A stretch of 63,027 nt of DNA from Streptomyces roseicoloratus (GCF_004117935.1 NZ_SDOY01000103.1:1-63027); one strand, 5' to 3'; counted from the stretch's first letter, positions 25,215 to 33,596 are shown. The notes: generated from the sequence alone by a model not told the origin. Translations and numbers: made by a program.

Positions 25215-26274
25215 GGGGATCCGTCGTGGACGCGGAGGGGCATGGATCCCGGAGGCCGCCGGGTGGGGCCGGCCGGCTCTCGGAGGGCTCGGGCGGGGGC
25301 CCGGTGGGCGGAGCCGGGGAGGGCTCGCCCACCGCGAGGTGCTCCAGGACCTCCGCCAGTTCCTCGCAGGCGTGGCGCACCGAACGGCGGGTCGCACGCT
25401 GCTCGGTGATGACGGAGGCGAGCAGCAGGGCGGTCAGGGCGGCGGAACCGTTGAACGTCTGGAGCTTGACCATGATCTCGACGTCCGACAGGTGGGAGAA
25501 CGAGCCATGGTCGGAGGTCGCCACGACGGTGGCGAACACGGATGCGAAGAGCGCGCACAGCATGCTTCCGGCGAGCTGGAAGCGGAGCGCCGCCCAGACC
25601 AGCAGGGGGCAGACGAGGAAGAGCAGGCCCATCGGGCTGAGCACGGCCAGGGGGACGAGAACCAGGGTCGTCAGCCCCAGAAAGGCCGCCTCCTTCCAGC
25701 GCCGTACCCGGAACCGTCCGGACGGCCCTGCGAGGACGAGCAGGAGCGGAGCGACGAGCAGAACCCCCATCGTGTCACCCGCCCACCAGGCCAGCCACAC
25801 GGCCCAGAACTCGCTCCTGTCCAGGGAGCCCTTCACCACCTGTAGTCCGACCCCCGCGGTCGCGCTGATCAGCATGGCGCCGAAGCCCCCAAGGAAGATC
25901 AGTGAGAGTCCGTCCCGCAGCCGCGCCATGTCAAGCCGGAAGTCGGCCCGTCTCAGCAGCAGGAAGGCGCAGAGCGGCGCGACGGTGTTGCTCACCACGG
26001 TGACCGCCGTGGTGGGCCCAGGGGTGGTGAGGGAGGTGATGACGAGGAAGGAGCCGAGGGCGATCCCGGGCCAGACCCGCGCGCCGAACAGCAGCAGGGC
26101 GGCGACGGCGACGCCGGTGGGCGGCCAGATGGGGGTGGCCACCACGCCTTCGACGACGAGGCGGCCCAGCAGGCCGAGCCGTCCGGCCGCGTAGTAGCAG
26201 ACCGCCACGGCCAGCGAAATCAGCGCCGCGTCGGTAAGGGGCCGGAACTGCCGATTAACGAACACGCCAGCCAT
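25156..26274 (-). CDS. MASE1-domain integral membrane sensor protein
   Basis: The protein has 372 residues from ATG 26274 (MAGVFVNRQFRPLTDAALIS). It shows about eight transmembrane segments and the MASE1 signatures VATPIWPPTGVAVAALLLFG, VWPGIALGSFLV and WLAWWAGDTMGVLLVAPLLL. MASE1 domains are membrane sensors that usually carry a C-terminal output domain. Here a short helix (RHACEELAEVLEHLAVGEP) and a Pro-rich tail are all that follow. The final residues are encoded by sequence of the IS30 remnant (overlap 25156-25214), so the original C-terminus may be lost. The SpoIIE-type phosphatase gene upstream on the same strand may supply the output function. Confidence 0.8.
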   Translation of the reverse strand: MAGVFVNRQFRPLTDAALISLAVAVCYYAAGRLGLLGRLVVEGVVATPIWPPTGVAVAALLLFGARVWPGIALGSFLVITSLTTPGPTTAVTVVSNTVAPLCAFLLLRRADFRLDMARLRDGLSLIFLGGFGAMLISATAGVGLQVVKGSLDRSEFWAVWLAWWAGDTMGVLLVAPLLLVLAGPSGRFRVRRWKEAAFLGLTTLVLVPLAVLSPMGLLFLVCPLLVWAALRFQLAGSMLCALFASVFATVVATSDHGSFSHLSDVEIMVKLQTFNGSAALTALLLASVITEQRATRRSVRHACEELAEVLEHLAVGEPSPAPPTGPPPEPSESRPAPPGGLRDPCPSASTTDPLNGGCGAHGRVVGPGGGGP

Positions 26275-26339
26275 AAGACACCGGCCGGGCCGCCACGGCC
26301 GGGCAAGGACCCCTGCGTGTCGGGCGCCGCCGTACGGCA

Positions 26340-26435
26340 CGAGTCCGGACCGGCCGGCGGAGTGAGGACCGGCTGGCGGAGTCCGGACCGGCTGGCGGAG
26401 TCAGGACTGGCCGGCTGGCGGAGTCAGGACCGGCC
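26340..26435. repeat. short tandem repeats between MASE1 and phosphatase genes
   Basis: Units of about 20-25 bp built on GGCTGGCGGAGTCAGGACCG recur four times with small changes. The 254-bp spacer between the two genes is otherwise low-complexity G/C-rich sequence with no convincing gene. Confidence 0.6.
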
Positions 26436-26527
26436 CGAGGTCTGGCCCGAACCGGGGCGGGCCGACAGGGGGGCGGGCCGGCCCCGGCCAACCCCGGCCG
26501 ACCCGGGCCGCCCATGGGCGAGCCCCT

Positions 26528-27370
26528 TCACCCCTCGACCGTCGACGGAGCGGGACCGCCGTCATGGCCGACGACCAGGACGGCTGCGTCGTCCTCGTGC
26601 CCCACCGTGGCTGCCAGCTTCATGACGGCGGTGGCGAGCGCGTCGACGTCCAGCCCGGCGACGGCGGTGATCCCGGCGAGCCTCGTCACCCGGTCCAGAC
26701 CCTCATCGACGTGGAGGGAGGGCCCCTCCACCACCCCGTCGGTCAGGAGGACGAAGACACCGTCGGCGGTGAGCCGGTGGCGCGTGGCCGGGTAGTCGAC
26801 GCCGCGGAGCACACCGAGCGGAGGCCCGCCCTCGCTGTCGTCGATGCCGGAGCGGCCGTCGCTGGTGGCCCAGATGTGGGGGATGTGACCGGCCCGGGCG
26901 CACTCCAGGATGCCGGCAGCGGGGTCGAGCCGCAGGAAGGTGCAGGTGGCGAAGAGGTCGGCGCCCAGAGAGACCAGCAGGTCGTTGGTGCGACCGAGCA
27001 GCTCTCCCGGGTCTCCGCTGACGGAGGCCAGCGCGCGCAGTGCCACGCGGACCTGTCCCATGAAGGCGGCGGCCTCGATGTTGTGCCCCTGGACGTCACC
27101 GATGGACATGCCGATCTGCCCGCCGGGCAGGGAGAAGGCGTCGTACCAATCACCGCCGACGTTGAGCCCGTGGTTGGCGGGCTCGTAGCGGACGGCCAGC
27201 CGGGCGCCCGGAAAACTGGGCAGGTCCGAGGGCAGCATGCCGCGCTGCAGGGCCACGGCGAGCTCGACACGGGAACGCTGGGTCTCGGCCAGCTCCCGAG
27301 CCTTGGCGGTCAGCGACCCGAGCCGGACCAGAAGATCCTCGCTGTTGTCGGCCGGCCGTTTTCGGAACAT
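26528..27370 (-). CDS. SpoIIE/PP2C-type serine phosphatase
   Basis: The protein has 280 residues. An N-terminal helix (RLGSLTAKARELAETQRSRV) leads into the SpoIIE phosphatase domain: LQRGMLPSDLPSFPGARLAV, then VGGDWYDAFSLPGGQIGMSI and GDVQGHNIEAAAFMGQVR with metal-binding Asp residues. VFVLLTDGVVEGPSLHVDEG and a final HEDDAAVLVV complete the motifs. Such enzymes usually dephosphorylate anti-sigma-factor antagonists. No sensor (GAF or PAS) domain is present. The gene lies just upstream of the MASE1 gene on the same strand, so the two may form a split membrane-sensor and phosphatase pair. ATG 27370 gives the family's usual start. Confidence 0.88.
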   Translation of the reverse strand: MFRKRPADNSEDLLVRLGSLTAKARELAETQRSRVELAVALQRGMLPSDLPSFPGARLAVRYEPANHGLNVGGDWYDAFSLPGGQIGMSIGDVQGHNIEAAAFMGQVRVALRALASVSGDPGELLGRTNDLLVSLGADLFATCTFLRLDPAAGILECARAGHIPHIWATSDGRSGIDDSEGGPPLGVLRGVDYPATRHRLTADGVFVLLTDGVVEGPSLHVDEGLDRVTRLAGITAVAGLDVDALATAVMKLAATVGHEDDAAVLVVGHDGGPAPSTVEG

Positions 27371-27604
27371 CGATCACTCCGACGTCACGACAATCCTCGT
27401 ATCACTCCGTCCCGTCTCCAGCACGCGGGACCCCAGGGGACCACCTCGGTACGAACAGGTCCTTCCCCACTCTGCCCGCAGGGCACGACGCCCGCATCTC
27501 ATCGCCCCCGCACCCCCGCACCCCGCACCCCGGCCCGATGGCGCCGCCAGGAGATCGGGATCCGGATCCGGGCGCCCCGATCCGGCGCGATCACCGCGCC
27601 GGCA

Positions 27605-27790
27605 GGACGGTCCGTGCACTTGAGCGCACGTGCAACGTCTCGTGGCGGACCGTCCGCAAGCCCCTCGATTCCGCCTGTCCGCAGTTCGTGGGCAGCTGCC
27701 GCCGCGGCCGAAGGTATCGATCCCTGCCTGGCCGTGATCGACGGGATGCCGCGGGCTGACCTGGATGCGCGTAAGCCGTGGCCCCGACCG
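27605..27790 (+). pseudogene. IS21-type IstA N-terminal fragment
   Basis: Plus-strand codons read VRALERTCNVSWRTVRKPLD, followed after a shift by VIDGMPRADLDARK. This resembles the N-terminal helix-turn-helix and the FKPxIDxMLRADLDAPRKQR motif of IS21 IstA transposases. About 60 codons remain with at least one frameshift. It abuts the 3' side of a broken GNAT gene. Confidence 0.5.
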
Positions 27791-28016
27791 CCCGCCCCGA
27801 AACCCGATCCACCTGCGCGTACGGGGCAAGCTTCCCGTCAGTGGCGCGGGTGAGCTGGGCGTCGATGTATCCCTCGACCTCGGTGGCCTTCGGCACCCAT
27901 GTGAACCCATACGAGCCGCGGTTCTCCTCCGCCGCCGGGGCCAAGCCCTCCGCATGTCGGTGGCTCAGCGGCTCCAGGCATACGACTGCGCCCTCCAGAA
28001 CCGGTCCCTCAAGCAC
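27775..28016 (-). pseudogene. truncated GNAT acetyltransferase
   Basis: From ATG 28016 the frame reads MLEGPVLEGAVVCLEPLSHR, HAEGLAPAAEENRGSYGFTW, VPKATEVEGYIDAQLTRATD and GRAVGATAYAHP. This is the N-terminal third of a RimJ/RimL-like GNAT acetyltransferase. After about residue 88 the similarity ends and the acetyl-CoA binding motif is absent. The IS21-like fragment begins here, so insertion and deletion probably destroyed the gene. Confidence 0.65.
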
Positions 28017-28029
28017 GAAGCCCGTTGAT

Positions 28030-28439
28030 CACCACTCCAGTTATCGCACCGAATGATCACTCTGTCCCCCGGGCCCGGACCGCAGAGTCCCAGAGCCGGC
28101 GCTCCCTGTCGCATGAATTACGTGGCAGCGAAGAGGTCGGCAAGGCGGAGCGCTGAGGACAGCCGTCCTACGCAGCCGGGAAGATCAGAGCCGTACACCG
28201 ACACGGGCCGTCCCACACAGTGACGTCCGTTCTCGGGTGAACGATCTCGCGGCCCATCACATGCCGCCGTCCGGTCCGCATCACCGAACTCGTCGAAGCC
28301 GTCCTCGCCCTACATCCGACCGGCTCAGCGTGCAGTGGGACAGAGCTCAGTGAGTGCCGACGCCTCACATGCCTCGGCCCGGGCCGCACCATGGCTCGGG
28401 ACGTTCGCTGGCAGACATTAGGCACGAGCGCCGAGTTGG
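28030..28439. other. interval with no supported gene
   Basis: A short plus-strand stretch at about 28270-28315 (VRITELVEAVLALHP) is reminiscent of the C-terminal end of IS5 transposases (compare NRITDVVQAVLVLHL at 7848-7892). It is too short to call. Nothing else in the stretch shows coding character. Confidence 0.35.
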
Positions 28440-29063
28440 TCACGGGTGCACGCCCGCCTGCGCAGCCAGATACTCGGCGCCGCGGTGGCCGGACTCCTTG
28501 GACACGTGGACGTGGACCGCGTGCCGGCCGGACGGCAGTGCGGGGTCGGAGTGGTCGCCGCGGAAGGCGACCTGTACCGCGTCGTGGCGGAAGCCGTGCA
28601 GGCCGTGCTCGGGTCTGTCAGGCCAGCGGCCCGGCCATACGAGGAAGACCGCGTTGCCGTCGTCGCCCAGGGCCGCGATGACCCGGTCCTCGGCCGTCCC
28701 CGGTGCGAACCGTGCCGACATCTCGAGCGGCAGGTGTGCCTCCAGTTCACTGTCGTCCATGACCGGCACGTCCGGTTCGCAGCCGCCGGCGCCGCAAGGG
28801 GGTCGGGAGCCAGGGTAAGGGCGGTGGACAAAGCGGGGGTTCGGCAGCGCCGCTGCCATTCGACGGACCTCGCCGACGCTTTCCAGATGCGTCAGCAGCT
28901 CCGCCTCCTCACCGCGGTGTTCCATCAGCGCGCACAGCCGCATGGCCTGGCGGTACGCGTCGGTGGCGTCAGCGGTGACGTGGACACAGCGTGTGTAGCC
29001 GGGCAGGCAGTCTTCGCACATGACCGGATGGTGACACCCGCTGATCCGGACTGTCGCCCCCAT
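28440..29063 (-). CDS. hypothetical Cys/His-rich N-terminus protein
   Basis: The protein has 207 residues from ATG 29063 (an in-frame GTG at 29096 is possible). The N-terminus CHHPVMCEDCLPGYTRC has four Cys and two His within 20 residues and could hold a metal. A helix follows (YRQAMRLCALMEHRGEEAEL), then a Pro/Gly-rich linker. The C-terminal half contains beta-like phrases (DRVIAALGDDGNAVFLVWPG; VQVAFRGDHSDPALPSGRHA). No family is recognised. It is the last of three same-strand genes (from 29741 down) with short gaps, so an operon is likely. No signal peptide is seen. Confidence 0.6.
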   Translation of the reverse strand: MGATVRISGCHHPVMCEDCLPGYTRCVHVTADATDAYRQAMRLCALMEHRGEEAELLTHLESVGEVRRMAAALPNPRFVHRPYPGSRPPCGAGGCEPDVPVMDDSELEAHLPLEMSARFAPGTAEDRVIAALGDDGNAVFLVWPGRWPDRPEHGLHGFRHDAVQVAFRGDHSDPALPSGRHAVHVHVSKESGHRGAEYLAAQAGVHP

Positions 29064-29113
29064 TGATCGGCGGACCCCGATGCCGAGGGGCGGCACCGGG
29101 CCCGGTGTGCGCC

Positions 29114-29452
29114 TTACGGGAAGTCGTTCTCCGCACGTGCCCAGACCAACTGCTCATCGTTCAGCGGCGGGGTGAATCCGTCTGGAAGCATCAGCATGCG
29201 GCCGTCCGGCCACATGTTCTCCAGCCCGTGTTCCGCGCAGTCCAGGGCGATGAGATGTGATGGTCCACCCCGGCATGCGTCACCTCGGTACGGACCGTCG
29301 TGGGACTGGCACACGTATCCGAAGGACGTGCAGTCGTCCTCATCGGTCGGTTCGTGGAAGCCAGGGTCACGGACCACGAGCGTCACCGGTTCCTGCAGGT
29401 TGTCCCTGGGAATGGGACGCGGGTCGCACCACAGCAGTCGGGGAGGGAGCAT
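29114..29452 (-). CDS. small hypothetical acidic protein
   Basis: The protein has 112 residues starting MLPPRLLWCDPRPIPRDNLQ. It contains LVVRDPGFHEPTDEDDCTSF, then YVCQSHDGPYRGDACRGGPS and LIALDCAEHGLENMWPDGRM. Several cysteines and many Asp/Glu residues are spread through it. No domain is recognised, nor any membrane or export signal. It begins 7 nt after the stop of the 29460-29741 gene, which indicates co-translation, and is followed about 50 bp later by the Cys/His-rich gene. Confidence 0.65.
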   Translation of the reverse strand: MLPPRLLWCDPRPIPRDNLQEPVTLVVRDPGFHEPTDEDDCTSFGYVCQSHDGPYRGDACRGGPSHLIALDCAEHGLENMWPDGRMLMLPDGFTPPLNDEQLVWARAENDFP

Positions 29453-29459
29453 GTGCTCA

Positions 29460-29741
29460 TCATCCTGCGTGGCAACCCTCCTCGGCCACAGCCGTCCGCA
29501 GCCTCGTCACAAGCAGCCCTCTCTCAAATTCATGCCGAAGCGGATACTGCAGACTCAACTCGCCAAATGAGGTCTGCCGTAAGGGTCGTCTCGTGACTCC
29601 GACGGCCTTGGCTTCGACTGTGACCGGAATGCTTGGGCAGGTGTCACTGGGGCCGGGAACCCAGCCGGTGTGCTGGGCCCGGGCGTCGGCGCGTCGGATG
29701 ATGGCCCATACGACGGCATCGCAGCCGCTCTCGTCCGCCAT
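29460..29741 (-). CDS. small hypothetical protein, first gene of a cassette
   Basis: The protein has 93 residues from ATG 29741 (MADESGCDAVVWAIIRRADA). Its second half, VTVEAKAVGVTRRPLRQTSF followed by GELSLQYPLRHEFERGLLVT, looks conserved and basic, but I cannot name a family. It is the first of a three-gene minus-strand cassette and is divergent from the membrane-protein gene at 29793, with only about 50 bp between. A shared or bidirectional control region is therefore likely. No strong ribosome site was seen. Confidence 0.55.
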   Translation of the reverse strand: MADESGCDAVVWAIIRRADARAQHTGWVPGPSDTCPSIPVTVEAKAVGVTRRPLRQTSFGELSLQYPLRHEFERGLLVTRLRTAVAEEGCHAG

Positions 29742-29792
29742 CGCAAGCTGGTGGCCTGCCTGGCACGCCCGGGAAAGGGGACGATCCGCAGC

Positions 29793-30188
29793 ATGATCGG
29801 ATGGATGCGCCACACCCCGCGCTGGTCGGTCATTTCGGTCTGTGTGATCGCGGCCGTGCTGCTCTTCGTCGGCGCTTCCGCGCATGCAGCCGACCTTCTC
29901 AGCCACGGTCTGCACCCCTACGCTTGGGCACCGAGCCGGCTCAACCTCTACTGGTCGTCCCTGGCGCTCTTCGACACGCTTGCCGCTGTGTTCCTGATCA
30001 GGGGTGAACGTCTGGGAATCGACCTCGCCTGCGCCATCATGGCCACCGACCTCGCCGCCAACTGGTACGCGGACTACGGCATCCAGCACAGCAGCTTCGC
30101 TGCCCAGCCCGGCCTTCAACGACTGACCGTCTTCGCCGCACTCGTCCTGGGAACGGCACCGTTTGTCCGGCGACACCTCGCCCAATGA
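29793..30188 (+). CDS. small four-helix membrane protein
   Basis: The protein has 131 residues from ATG 29793 (MIGWMRHTPRWSVISVCVIA). Hydrophobic segments are at about 12-32 (SVISVCVIAAVLLFVGASAH), 52-70 (LNLYWSSLALFDTLAAVFLI), 75-92 (GIDLACAIMATDLAANWY) and 110-125 (LTVFAALVLGTAPFV). This suggests a four-pass inner-membrane protein. It has no recognised domain; small proteins of this layout are common hypothetical genes in actinomycetes. It diverges from the 29460-29741 gene and stands alone. Confidence 0.7.
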   Translation: MIGWMRHTPRWSVISVCVIAAVLLFVGASAHAADLLSHGLHPYAWAPSRLNLYWSSLALFDTLAAVFLIRGERLGIDLACAIMATDLAANWYADYGIQHSSFAAQPGLQRLTVFAALVLGTAPFVRRHLAQ

Positions 30189-30382
30189 GTCGGCGTCTCA
30201 GGCAGTCGGCTCGCCCACCGCGACAGCGACCGTCGGGCCCGGCCCTTCGTCGTGCCCGTCCCGGCGGGTCTTGGCCTGCGCCGCCGCCGACGGCTGCCGC
30301 ACCGGGGTCGCACCCTCCCTCCGGGCCACCGCCGTCAGCCGGGTCGAGACGGTGCCCCCGGACGTGATGGCAGGATGTGCGC

Positions 30383-30907
30383 ATGGTGACGCACGAGCCG
30401 TGGGCGAGGCTGCACGGGGACCTGTCGGCGGCGAAGGCACGGGTGTACGACCCGGGCGGGTTCGCCTGCTCGTCGCCGGTGCCCGAACCTGAGAGCGCCG
30501 AGTACGCGGCCTGCTCGTTCACGCTCGACGGGCGTTCGGTCCGGTTCCGCGCGGCCAAGACCACTCCGACGAAGGCCGGTCAGTTCGTCACCGTGTGGCA
30601 GCGGTCCCAGGAGGGGCCGATCAGGCCCTTCGACGCCGACGACCGGGTGGAACTCTTCGTCGTCAGCAGCCGCGACGGCGGCGGCTTCGGACAGTTCGTG
30701 TTCCCGTGCGAGGCGCTGTGCGAGCGCGGCATCGTCTCCCGCGGCGGCGCCGGCGGGAAGCGCGGGTTCCGCGTCTACCCGCCGTGGGTGACCACGACCA
30801 GCCGGCAGGCCCGCAGCACCCAGGCGTGGCAGGTGGACTACTTCCTCCACGTCGGCCAGGACGAACCCGCGGATCTGGCGCGCGCCCACGCCCTCTACCG
30901 CGCGTAG
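30383..30907 (+). CDS. MepB-family protein
   Basis: The protein has 174 residues from ATG 30383 (AGGA 7 nt upstream). The motifs YAACSFTLDGRSVRFRAAKT, TPTKAGQFVTVWQRSQEGPI, DRVELFVVSSRDGGGFGQFV and FPCEALCERGIVSRGGAGGK, and a closing GFRVYPPWV...AWQVDYFLHV, match the MepB family. The family is named after the third gene of the staphylococcal mepRAB operon. Its function is unknown. It is a soluble, probably beta-rich, cytoplasmic protein. No efflux pump or MarR gene is adjacent here, so the mepRAB context does not apply. The 194 bp upstream (30189-30382) hold no supported gene. Confidence 0.8.
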   Translation: MVTHEPWARLHGDLSAAKARVYDPGGFACSSPVPEPESAEYAACSFTLDGRSVRFRAAKTTPTKAGQFVTVWQRSQEGPIRPFDADDRVELFVVSSRDGGGFGQFVFPCEALCERGIVSRGGAGGKRGFRVYPPWVTTTSRQARSTQAWQVDYFLHVGQDEPADLARAHALYRA

Positions 30908-30936
30908 CGCCCGTCACCGCCCCGCCACGAGCCGTC

Positions 30937-31275
30937 TCACATGGCGTGGTTGATCCAGCGCCGGAGCACCGCGTGGGTGGTGTCGTCGAGCGTGCACAGG
31001 GCTTCGATGGCGTCGAGGTCGCCGGGCAGGGGCGCGACGCCCGCGGTGGTCAGGGCCGCGTGCAGCTCCAGACGGCGGCGGTCGACCGGGGCGAGCGCAG
31101 CGCACAGGCGGCTCGCCGGGTCCGGTGCGGGAAGAACGAGGTCGTCGGCCTCCATGACGCCGTACGCCGACGGCGTGCGCTCCGGCTCACCGTCGAAGAC
31201 CGCGGCCGGGAACCGGTAGGGGTCGAGATCCTGCAGTGCAGCGGTGCCCGTGGTGAAAGCCTGGAACCCGGTCAC
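30937..31275 (-). CDS. hypothetical protein
   Basis: The protein has 112 residues from GTG 31275, preceded by a strong AAGGAGG at 5 nt. It begins MTGFQAFTTGTAALQDLDPY and contains VMEADDLVLPAPDPASRLCA and DRRRLELHAALTTAGVAPLP. The end, TTHAVLRRWINHAM, is helical. No domain is recognised; it appears to be a small soluble actinomycete protein. It converges with the MepB gene, whose stop is about 30 bp away. Confidence 0.65.
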   Translation of the reverse strand: MTGFQAFTTGTAALQDLDPYRFPAAVFDGEPERTPSAYGVMEADDLVLPAPDPASRLCAALAPVDRRRLELHAALTTAGVAPLPGDLDAIEALCTLDDTTHAVLRRWINHAM

Positions 31276-31470
31276 GAGTGCCTCCTTGGTCGTCGTACCA
31301 CTGCCGACAACGACAGAAGGGAGACCGGCGGAGGTTGCGGAGCACCGCGCACTCCACTCGAATGTCCCCTACGGCATCTCGTCACAAGACAGATGAACCC
31401 ACCGCGACCGCCGGTCGGCCGCAGCCTGCGCCCGCCAGGACTGGTGCCGCGGCCGTACGCGCACCGACGG

Positions 31471-31540
31471 TGCGGGGCAGGTCGGGGCACGTCGGAGCAG
31501 GTCGGGGTAGGCCGGGGTAGGTCGGGGCAGGTCACGGTGG
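31471..31540. repeat. 10-bp tandem repeat, about seven copies
   Basis: Units of GTCGGGGCAG with one or two changes are laid head to tail in the spacer between two minus-strand genes (31276-31609). The rest of the spacer continues as less regular GGGTCCGGTC-like repeats. No gene is seen here. Confidence 0.75.
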
Positions 31541-31609
31541 GTCCGGGTCGTGGTGGGTCCGGTTCGCTTGGGGTCGGACCGTGACGGGTCCGGTCGGCTT
31601 CCGGTCCGG

Positions 31610-31912
31610 TCAGCTTCGGGTCGCCTTCATCTCCGAGAGGCCCTTGGCGAGCTCGTCGGCGTTCATCACCGGCACCACGGAGATCTCGGCGTGGAACTGC
31701 ATGAAGAGGTCCTCCAGGAGAGGAGGCATCCGCGAGGAGTCCTCGAGGTCGAACACCATCCAGCAGGTCCGTACGCCCTCGTCCACGCCGAAGTACGCGG
31801 CTTCCGGCTTCAGGGATTCCATCAGGCTCTTCACGGTCTGCGGCAGGGCACCGCTCTTCAGTCCCTCGTTGCCGGCCGGTGTGTCGATGTGGGCCTTGAG
31901 CATGACTCTCAT
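31610..31912 (-). CDS. small ferredoxin-like-fold protein (DUF3303-like)
   Basis: The protein has 100 residues from ATG 31912, with AAGGAG a few bases upstream. MRVMLKAHIDTPAGNEGLKS, TVKSLMESLKPEAAYFGVDE and GVRTCWMVFDLEDSSRMPPL, then FMQFHAEISVVPVMNADELA, give the beta-alpha-beta pattern of dimeric alpha/beta-barrel proteins such as DUF3303 or muconolactone-isomerase-like domains. Actinomycete members are usually annotated as hypothetical. No export signal is present. It is a single gene with its own ribosome site. Confidence 0.68.
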   Translation of the reverse strand: MRVMLKAHIDTPAGNEGLKSGALPQTVKSLMESLKPEAAYFGVDEGVRTCWMVFDLEDSSRMPPLLEDLFMQFHAEISVVPVMNADELAKGLSEMKATRS

Positions 31913-32072
31913 GCGGGACTCCTTCCGTCGTCCTCAACCGTTGGGCACCCCCACCGGCTCGGCAACCAGACGGACTCCGTCCGGGCCGAAGCAGCGTCCG
32001 GCAGGGGCAACGGAGCGGCGTGCCGGTGGCCCGATCGGCTCTTCGCAGCCGGACAGGCCATAGGGGGAGTGG

Positions 32073-32591
32073 TCAGCCCGTGCCGGTGTAGACGAAGAGC
32101 TGCGGGGACCAGGGTGTGCAGTTGCGTCCCTGGGCGTCGTCGATCGACTGGGCGCATGCCCGGACCTTGAAGTTCCAGCTGCCGCGCTCGGGGTCGTCCC
32201 AGGTCGCCACGCGGCGTTCGCCGATGCGGACCTGCCAGGTCTTCCAGTCGCGCCCGGTCGGGTGGGTGTACTGCACCTCGTAGTAGGCCCATCGGGGGCT
32301 CGTGTGGCCACCGTAGTAGAGCTTGAGCGTGCCGGCGCAGCTGTCGTAACGGGCGCCGACGTAGGGCGAGTTGGCGAACCTGTACTTCATGGGGCTGCCG
32401 CCGATGCCGGTGTTGCGCGCGCCCGGCGGATATCCGTCGCGGACGGTGCAGGGTGCCTCCGGGGTCGTGGCCGGTGCCTTGGCCGGCGCCGGTGCGGCGG
32501 CCGCGCCGGGCGCCGCCGCCAGGCCGCTCGCGAACATGACGGCGGTGCAGAGGAGCACCGGCGTACGGTGCCGGCTTCTGCGGACGTTCAT
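32073..32591 (-). CDS. secreted hypothetical protein
   Basis: The protein has 172 residues from ATG 32591 with GGGAG 6 nt upstream; an in-frame ATG 18 bases earlier has no ribosome site. The N-terminus MNVRRSRHRTPVLLCTAVMF followed by [13 protein letters not shown] is a Sec signal peptide. The mature part has four Cys (APCTVRDGYPPG; YDSCAGTLKLYYG; VRACAQSIDD; GRNCTPWSPQ), probably two disulfides. It also has aromatic motifs (SPRWAYYEVQYTHPTGRDWK; WQVRIGERRVATWDDPERGS). No enzyme family is recognised. It is an exported, disulfide-stabilised beta protein. Confidence 0.75.
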   Translation of the reverse strand: MNVRRSRHRTPVLLCTAVMFASGLAAAPGAAAAPAPAKAPATTPEAPCTVRDGYPPGARNTGIGGSPMKYRFANSPYVGARYDSCAGTLKLYYGGHTSPRWAYYEVQYTHPTGRDWKTWQVRIGERRVATWDDPERGSWNFKVRACAQSIDDAQGRNCTPWSPQLFVYTGTG

Positions 32592-32921
32592 GGTGGCTCC
32601 CTTCGTCACCGAAGGGCCCGCGTCAGCGGCCCGTGACGATGGTGTGACGGAGGCTCCGCGCGCCCTCGCCTCCCCTGTGTGGTCAGAGGCCGGGCGGCCG
32701 TGACGGTCCTCGACTTCAGGTTATCGCCGCGCGACCGGCGTCTCGACCGGGGCCGCCGTGCGCACCCTTCCTTCCTGCGGCCGGGAAGGCGTCTGTGCGC
32801 CGGTCCGCGCCGCGTCCCTCAGGGCGCGGCCTGCTCGAACCTCGACCTCGTCGGGCACGCGGTCCGTTCGCGGGCCGCGTGCTACGTTCCCCTGCGTCGG
32901 ACGACCGACCGGGAGCGTGGG

Positions 32922-33596
32922 GTGACGGAAACAACGGGACCGCAGTCGGCGTCGCAGCCGGCCCCGCGGGCGCGCCTGCGGCGGCAGCCGCAGCAGGCGC
33001 GGAGCCGGGCCCGGGTCGAGGCGGTGCTCGCCGCGGCCGACCGGATCCTGTCCCAGGAGGGTTACGAGGCGTTGACGATGCGGCGGATCGCCGAGGAGTC
33101 GGGCGCGCCGGTCGGCAGCATCTACCAGTTCTACCCGGACAAGGCCGCTGTCGTGGACGCGCTGGGACACCGGTACCTCGACGCGTTCCGGATCACCATC
33201 GACGACCTCGTGGACCGGGCCGTCGAGGGCGGGCTGCCCGATCTGGTGGACACCATGGTGGACGTCTACGCCGAGCTGTTCCGCACCCAGCCGGGCGGCA
33301 TGGCGCTGTGGGCGGGGCGTCACCTCAGTCCCGAGCTGGCCCGGGCCGACGAGACGAGCAACGCCCTCATCGCCGAGGGCCTGCGGCGCATCGTGGAACA
33401 CGTGACGGGCACGCCCGGCGGCGAGCGGCTGCGACGGGCGACGCGCATGGTGGTGTGGGCCGCCAACGCCGTGCTGCACGAGGCGTTCAAGGGCGACGGC
33501 GAGCCGGACCTGGAAACGGTCGAGGAGCTGAAGCGGATGCTGAACGCTTACTGGGCGGACCTGCGCGAGCGGTCGTCGGCAGCCGCGGATGCGTGA
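32922..33596 (+). CDS. TetR-family transcriptional regulator
   Basis: The regulator has 224 residues from GTG 32922 (GGAG 6 nt upstream). A basic N-terminal tail (RARLRRQPQQARSRARVEAV) leads into the TetR helix-turn-helix: AADRILSQEGYEALTMRRIA, then EESGAPVGSIYQFYPDKAAV. The C-terminal domain contains MALWAGRHLSPELARADETS and RMVVWAANAVLHEAFKGDGE. It is divergent from the secreted-protein gene and lies about 475 bp upstream of the GH1 gene on the same strand. Either could be its target, but the sequence does not prove it. An inverted repeat at 33939-33955 is a possible operator. Confidence 0.88.
   Translation: MTETTGPQSASQPAPRARLRRQPQQARSRARVEAVLAAADRILSQEGYEALTMRRIAEESGAPVGSIYQFYPDKAAVVDALGHRYLDAFRITIDDLVDRAVEGGLPDLVDTMVDVYAELFRTQPGGMALWAGRHLSPELARADETSNALIAEGLRRIVEHVTGTPGGERLRRATRMVVWAANAVLHEAFKGDGEPDLETVEELKRMLNAYWADLRERSSAAADA

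Noticed and set aside
28446..29066. A 206-codon plus-strand frame opposite the Cys/His-rich gene
   Set aside because: It lacks a ribosome site and recognisable motifs. The minus-strand frame has the ordered CHHPVMCEDC region and sits in a plausible operon.
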